From: Atriophallophorus winterbourni
Taxonomy: Eukaryota; Platyhelminthes; Trematoda; Plagiorchiida; Microphallidae
NCBI GenBank assembly: GCA_013407085.1
Contig: JACCGJ010010888.1
Location: 1-64,000 of the forward strand
Reading direction: 5' to 3'
Length of the DNA: 64,000 nt
Below, piece by piece: positions 59,781 to 64,000 of this stretch. Position 1 is the stretch's first letter, and each line of letters begins with the position of its first letter. The notes below the pieces were generated by a model. That model had not been told where the DNA came from and did no database searches. It saw nothing but the letters and a program-made list of their open reading frames with translations. The translations under genes were made by a program, and so were the position numbers.

Positions 59781-60186
59781 GTATCACAATGAATACCTAA
59801 TTGATTGTCTTGTACGGGTAAGAGAGCAAACTGCACTAAAGCGTCGGAAATGATTGTTGAAAATTTTGGATTGTCCTCTTGCAGAGCCGCGATTTCCTGC
59901 AAGCTCATCTTCGGGATCTGGAAAATAGATGCGCGTGATAGAGCATTGCCTCGATGTTGCTGGATCTCTTCATGTACCATACGTCAGTGGTGAACTGTGC
60001 GATGTAGTCTAAGTGGAGAGTTTCTCGAGGCGAGTCGCGGTCGTCAGCAGCACTAAAGGCGTGGATCATGGGCTCGTTGTTCGCGCAGATGTTGAATTGA
60101 CGTCCTTTCAGTGTGTGGCGTAAGTGTTTAACTGCGAGGTACATCGCGAGTAGTTCTCGGCTGAAGGTTTGAGCCAGTTGCAGCAT
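59777..60186 (-). pseudogene. Gypsy RNase H and linker, decayed
   Basis: 59905-60186 reads FSRELLAMYLAVKHLRH, then KGRQFNICANNEP and SPRETLHLDYIAQFTTDV, the usual RNase H order. The loss of Asp in the DHKP-like motif (NNEP) suggests inactivation. A short linker frame follows (59777-59980). Confidence 0.85.
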
Positions 60187-60311
60187 TTAATGACTTGTTT
60201 TATAACAGCAGCGACAGTCACTTGATAAGCGTCGGTTATCAGCAACAGCATCACTCTACTGTCTGTGAAAAGATGAACCAGCGAAGTGAGCGAGCAGATG
60301 GATGCTCTGAC

Positions 60312-61240
60312 TCATTGAGACGCAGCGATGGCCTCAGTTGTCATGTTAAAGGTCTTTGGATTTCCACGCAGCAGATCAGTTAACGGTCTGCATTTGTCCG
60401 CGCATTTTATTATGAATTTACCGTAAAAGTTTTTGAATCCAAGGAATCGAGGTAGCTGGCAAGAAGAAGTTGGAGTTGGGTTGTCTTCAAAGACCAAGAT
60501 TTTATGTGGAATTGCTGTGATTTTACGAGAATCGATTTTATGTCCAAGCATCTCTAGGGCTGGTCGGCCGAATTGAAATTTGGCAGTGTTGATAACGACG
60601 CTGTATTCCTTCAGACGCTGAGAATGCAGTCAAACGTGATCCATATGCTGCTCGTTGTTATCAATAGCGATAATAATATCATCGATGTATGTGAAGGTGA
60701 ATGGCAGACCTCGCAAGACTTGGTCGATGAGGCGCTGGAAAATTTGAGCATCGTTTTTTGAGTCCTAGCGACATGTGAAGAAAATCGTACCGACAGAAAG
60801 TAAGAGTGATATAAGTCTTCGTAACGTCGGCGTCCGCTACAGGTGTTTTATGGTATGCGCGAACAGCATCAATTTTGTAAAACATCATTTTGACGGAGGC
60901 GCTCAGAAGGAAATGCTGGATGTGAGGTATGTAATACCAGTCAGCACTGTGAGCTTATTGTGGTCTCTGTAGTGATTATAAAATCTCTAGTCGCCTGATT
61001 TTGTGAAACAATAAGTAGAGGCGATGAACTCCGCATTCGCTGCGGTGAGATTATTAAAAAACAATAGTCGAGGTCTTTCGTTCGTAGTTGGGCCGGTCGT
61101 GGGGATGTGGTGAGCAATCTCGTTTTGAATGTCTGGCGTGCAGTGAGATGGGTGGCTGATAGCCGTGTTGTCTTGAAGCAGCGTTTCAAACGTGTCGCCA
61201 GGTATGACGAATATAGTCCGATCGAATTAATCAATGTCGT
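60312..61240 (-). pseudogene. Gypsy reverse transcriptase, decayed
   Basis: Segments in order on the minus strand: HHIPTTGP-like N-terminus (about 61080-61120), FYKIDAVRAYHKTPVADADV (60830-60890), the YIDD catalytic box (60678-60689), then LGHKIDSRKI and PTSSCQLPRFLGFKNFYGKF with CADKCRPLTDLL (60312-60551). Frameshifts separate the pieces. The family is clearly Ty3/gypsy. Confidence 0.9.
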
Positions 61241-61273
61241 TTTTCACGTGACTCTTGCTGTGGATTTGCTGCC

Positions 61274-61490
61274 TTACAGTTGTTCGCGCTGAACGTCGAT
61301 TACTAACCCGAATTGTGTTACGATGTCTGTTCCGATGATCGTCTGACAAACGTTGGCGAATGTCCAAAAACCGAGGTTTTGCAGGCCATCAATTTTGATA
61401 CGTGTTCCGTTCGCCGCTTGCACATTGACGCCAGTTAGTTCCTTGCGAGTGCTTGCATTATGAGGTGGAATGACACTCACCTCCGCTATG
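61274..61490 (-). pseudogene. Gypsy aspartic protease, decayed
   Basis: Reads EVSVIPPHNAS, then VQAANGTRIKIDG, then TIIGTDIVTQFGLVIDV, matching retroelement proteases. A frameshift lies in the DTG active-site region near 61485. The stretch 61490-61980 on this strand holds no readable gag end. Confidence 0.8.
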
Positions 61491-61979
61491 TGTCAATCGA
61501 GAAACTTAGACATGTTGGTGGGTAATCAATATAGAGAAGGCGACTTACGGTGCGGATATCCAAAGCTGTCGGGATTATTAGCTGGCCTGCTCTATTCCCG
61601 CCTTATCTTGACTGGCGTTATGGAAGGAACAGGGCTGCACACAGTAACTGGCGTTAGTACCAAACAGTTTATGGTACTAGCAGAACACTGTGTGGATAGT
61701 CTGGAGCAAAGCGGTTGCGTAATGGTTTCGAGAAGGGCGTTTTTGCTGTTATCAGTTACGCTGTTGATACGTCGTCTGTATTGGAACTGTAAGACGTAAG
61801 ATTGCTTCTACAAACGAGGAAAACGTGGTCCTAATGGCGCTTGTGGCGTGTCTACGGTCGCCATTTGAACGGAGGCATACTTGTTTGACACTTGTGTACA
61901 TTGTCGGGGCGAGTGCTAATTTCTCCAGGGGTTAGTCGATGTGACATACGGATACGAAAGACCTAGCGTTAGCAGGCAT

Positions 61980-62327
61980 GCATGCAGGCGAGCGTGCGTT
62001 TATGCCTCAACAGTTGCGAAGGTTTTTGAACGCGTAACTCCGTTTTGTAAAAAAGTTTTTCCATGCGCGCTTCGTTGCATGTACCAAAGCAGCCTTCAAT
62101 TTGTCGTAGGGGTTTTATAATGGTTCCGTATTTAGGGAGTCATTCTCTGTGTTCGCGACCTCCGTAGGAATGGTAACGGCAACCTTAGCGAACTTTATAT
62201 CCAATGATTCAATAGAATAGCTCTCAAACCAAGCTTCAACTAAACCAAACCGCACTCTAGGGTTTGACATCTCGAAAAAGGGCAATAAAGCAATATAGTT
62301 GATCGCCGCGTCGTCGCCCGGAGACAT
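61980..62327 (-). pseudogene. Gypsy gag N-terminal region
   Basis: A 70-codon open frame (62115-62327) starts MSPGDDAA and contains FEMSNPRVRFGLVEAWFESYSI, matching the gag pattern (NPxxWFxxVEAxF). It ends at a stop. Further gag (KPSQLLRHKRTLA, about 61990-62045) continues in another frame. A copy of the first part is in the right arm at 62633-62845. Confidence 0.8.
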
Positions 62328-62359
62328 ATTAAGTACAAATTAAAAGAAAAAAATAAAAA

Positions 62360-62370
62360 CGGGCTCACCA
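62360..62370 (-). other. Putative primer binding site
   Basis: The minus strand reads TGGTGAGCCCG two bases after the LTR end, starting TGG as tRNA-primed elements do. I do not assign the tRNA. Confidence 0.45.
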
Positions 62371-62372
62371 GA

Positions 62373-62444
62373 TTTAGCGGATAAGCTGAGAGTAACGTGA
62401 ATAAGAATTAATCTAACTGTTCCTAGTGCTTATAAGTGTGTGAA
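62373..62444 (-). mobile_element. Truncated 5' LTR of the gypsy element
   Basis: Aligns with the end of the 3' LTR, including a TTATAAG TATA-like box just inside the break. Sequence upstream of the box is replaced by the TA spacer of the inverted repeat. Confidence 0.6.
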
Positions 62445-62478
62445 TTAGATATATATATAATATATATATATATATTCG

Positions 62479-62514
<36 letters not shown>

Positions 62515-62515
62515 C
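62445..62515. repeat. TA-rich palindrome spacer
   Basis: TA dinucleotide runs around a short ATTCGATTAATA centre. Likely cruciform-prone. Confidence 0.9.
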
Positions 62516-62632
62516 TTCACACACTTATAAGCACTAGGAACAGTTAGATTAATTCTTATTCACGTAACTCTCAGCTTTTCCGCTAAATCTGGTGAGCCCG
62601 TTTTTATTTTTTTATTTTAATTTGTACTTAAT

Positions 62633-62845
62633 ATGTCTCCCGGCGACGACGCGGCGATCAACTATAATGCTTTATTGCCCCTCTTCGAGATGTCAAACCC
62701 TAGAGTGCGGTTTGGTTTAGTTGAAGCTTGGTTTGAGAGCTATTCTATTGAATCATTGGATATAAAGTTCGCTAAGGTTACCGTTACCATTCCTACGGAG
62801 GTCGCGAACACAGAGAATGACTCCCTAAATACGGAACCATTATAA
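62633..62845 (+). pseudogene. Gag N-terminal frame, right arm
   Basis: A 70-codon frame nearly identical to the left-arm gag (a few residue differences, such as Ile to Asn). No other gypsy gene follows. At 62912 the sequence changes to a CR1-like element. Confidence 0.75.
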
Positions 62846-62895
62846 AACCCCTACGACAAATTGAAGGCTGCTTTGGTACATGCAACGAAGCGCGC

Positions 62896-64000
62896 ATGGA
62901 AAAACTTTTTTCCACCAGTGTTTCCACCCGTATACAGGATTTAACACAATCTAGTTCGAAATCCCAGGTCCCCATCACTAACACATCTATCTGTACTCCC
63001 GCCATCAGCATCCTTCTATTTAATGCGAGATCTATTTCTTCCAAAATGTCTGATCTTCAATTTTTCCTGTCTGCTAACCCAACTGATGTAGTTCTAATCA
63101 CTGAAACTTGGACAACTGATGAAGATATAGACGCTACACTTTCCCTACCAAATTATAATATTTTTCGTAAAAATCGGTGCTCCACTCGTGGTGGTGGTTG
63201 CATCATATATATTACTAAGAATATTCCTGCCAATCTTCATTGTTCTTCCTCACTGGATGAAATTGATGATTCCATATGGATACATATACCTTCATTAGAT
63301 GCCCTTTTCGGTTGTATTTACAACCCACCTCCTCCATCCTTACACAATCTTGATAAGATTAAAAATGCTTTTATTGAAGTTTCTTTGAACCCTTTTAAAA
63401 ATAAACTTATAGCTGGTGATTTTAACATGCCTTATACATGCTGGAACTCGCCTCAGCAATCTAGAAAATTCTCCTCTTTTTCCGAAGCAATCAACCTACT
63501 AGGTTACACCCAAGTAGTTGATAAACCTACAAGGCACTCAAACCTTCTAGACCTTATTTTTACATTGGGTCCTAATGCTAGTAATGTGAAAGTCATAGCA
63601 CCCCTTCCTGGTTGTGACCATAACATGGTCACGTGTCAACTTCATTTTTGTGAGAATCGGACCTCCATCAGCAAAGCTAATGGTCGTCTCTATGTTGATT
63701 GGACAAAGTTTTCGACTCTAATTAGAAACTCTGATTGGACTGACTTTTTTATATCTCCGGATTTTAACCTTATCTCTTCAATATTCCATAAGAACTTATC
63801 TAAATGTCTCGTAACTGCATCAACTCCTCGGAAAACTAAATCAATTAAACTTGATAAAATAAACCTTCTTGAAAAAAAGATAGCCCGTCTTTCTGCTTTT
63901 GTAAACCACACACCAGACTTTTATTCATGTTTACGTCTCAAGGAACTTCTTAGCTCTTTTACAACGATCAAATTACAATTCATCGAGAATCAAGAAAAAA
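62896..64000 (+). CDS. CR1-like retrotransposon endonuclease ORF, partial
   Basis: Open for 368 codons to the window end, with no stop. APE-type endonuclease motifs in order: LLFNARSISSK, ITETWTTDEDI, RGGGCIIYI, CIYNPPPPS, IAGDFN (GDFN 63415-63426), RHSNLLDLIF and PGCDHNMV (CDHN 63613-63624, usually SDH). The region after 63660 is the start of the endonuclease-RT linker. The first ATG in frame (62896) lies inside the gypsy inverted-repeat arm; the true element start is probably lost. It has no stops, unlike all other elements here, so it looks young. The reverse transcriptase should follow outside the window. Confidence 0.9.
   Translation, partial: MEKLFSTSVSTRIQDLTQSSSKSQVPITNTSICTPAISILLFNARSISSKMSDLQFFLSANPTDVVLITETWTTDEDIDATLSLPNYNIFRKNRCSTRGGGCIIYITKNIPANLHCSSSLDEIDDSIWIHIPSLDALFGCIYNPPPPSLHNLDKIKNAFIEVSLNPFKNKLIAGDFNMPYTCWNSPQQSRKFSSFSEAINLLGYTQVVDKPTRHSNLLDLIFTLGPNASNVKVIAPLPGCDHNMVTCQLHFCENRTSISKANGRLYVDWTKFSTLIRNSDWTDFFISPDFNLISSIFHKNLSKCLVTASTPRKTKSIKLDKINLLEKKIARLSAFVNHTPDFYSCLRLKELLSSFTTIKLQFIENQEK

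Larger units (their letters stand above)
62049..62911. repeat. Inverted repeat, two 396-bp arms
   Basis: Arm 62049-62444 is the reverse complement of arm 62516-62911 at about 95 percent identity by eye over the portion I compared. The 71-bp spacer is nearly all TA. Both arms hold the LTR end, primer site and gag start, so they are head-to-head copies of a gypsy 5' end. Arm ends match exactly at the T-run of AAACTTTTTT. Confidence 0.9.

Noticed and set aside
58116..62444. Retroviral envelope gene in the gypsy element
   Set aside because: Integrase is followed by only about 300 bp before the polypurine tract and LTR, with no envelope-like frame.

Overview
This is AT-rich (by eye about one-third G+C) metazoan DNA. 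It has no operons, ribosomal RNA or tRNA genes that I can see, and no long conserved host gene. It carries CR1-like and other non-LTR retrotransposon pieces, a Ty3/gypsy LTR element, Penelope-like relics and short spliceosomal exon-like segments. That mix fits a flatworm such as a blood fluke, but the window alone does not prove the organism.

Positions 1 to about 52,300 form one large, hierarchically duplicated locus. A few modules recur again and again, always in the same orientation: R1 (about 0.9-1 kb, ending in a short cysteine-rich exon-like frame I call C); S (arrays of a roughly 230-bp tandem unit); D (holds an 85-nt exon-like segment); A and B (two exon-like segments split by a 98-99 nt intron-like gap); F (about 2-2.5 kb, ending in TA repeats and followed by a 66-nt exon-like segment); G, H and P (P holds a Penelope-like relic); C2 and C3 (older relatives of R1); and E (holds a signal-peptide-like frame). 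The common order is R1-S-D-F-66nt-G-(H-P-B)-R1, with a side path R1-S-D-A-B-C2-C3-E. The copies are joined at different breakpoints, as expected from repeated unequal exchange.

Read together, the D, 66-nt, A, B and C segments look like exons of a small secreted cysteine-rich protein family, amplified and mostly decayed. Splice sites, segment lengths and reading frames survive in several copies even where the DNA differs. The short symmetric exons recall micro-exon genes of schistosomes, but this is inference: I recognise no named gene.

Positions 52,300-58,100 are non-repeated and hold one decayed CR1-like reverse transcriptase on the minus strand. Positions 58,116-62,444 are a decayed minus-strand Ty3/gypsy element with gag, protease, reverse transcriptase, RNase H, integrase, a 468-bp 3' LTR and a truncated 5' LTR. 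Its 5' end forms one arm of a 396-bp inverted repeat around a TA-rich spacer (62,049-62,911). The other arm runs directly into an open CR1-like endonuclease frame that leaves the window at 64,000.
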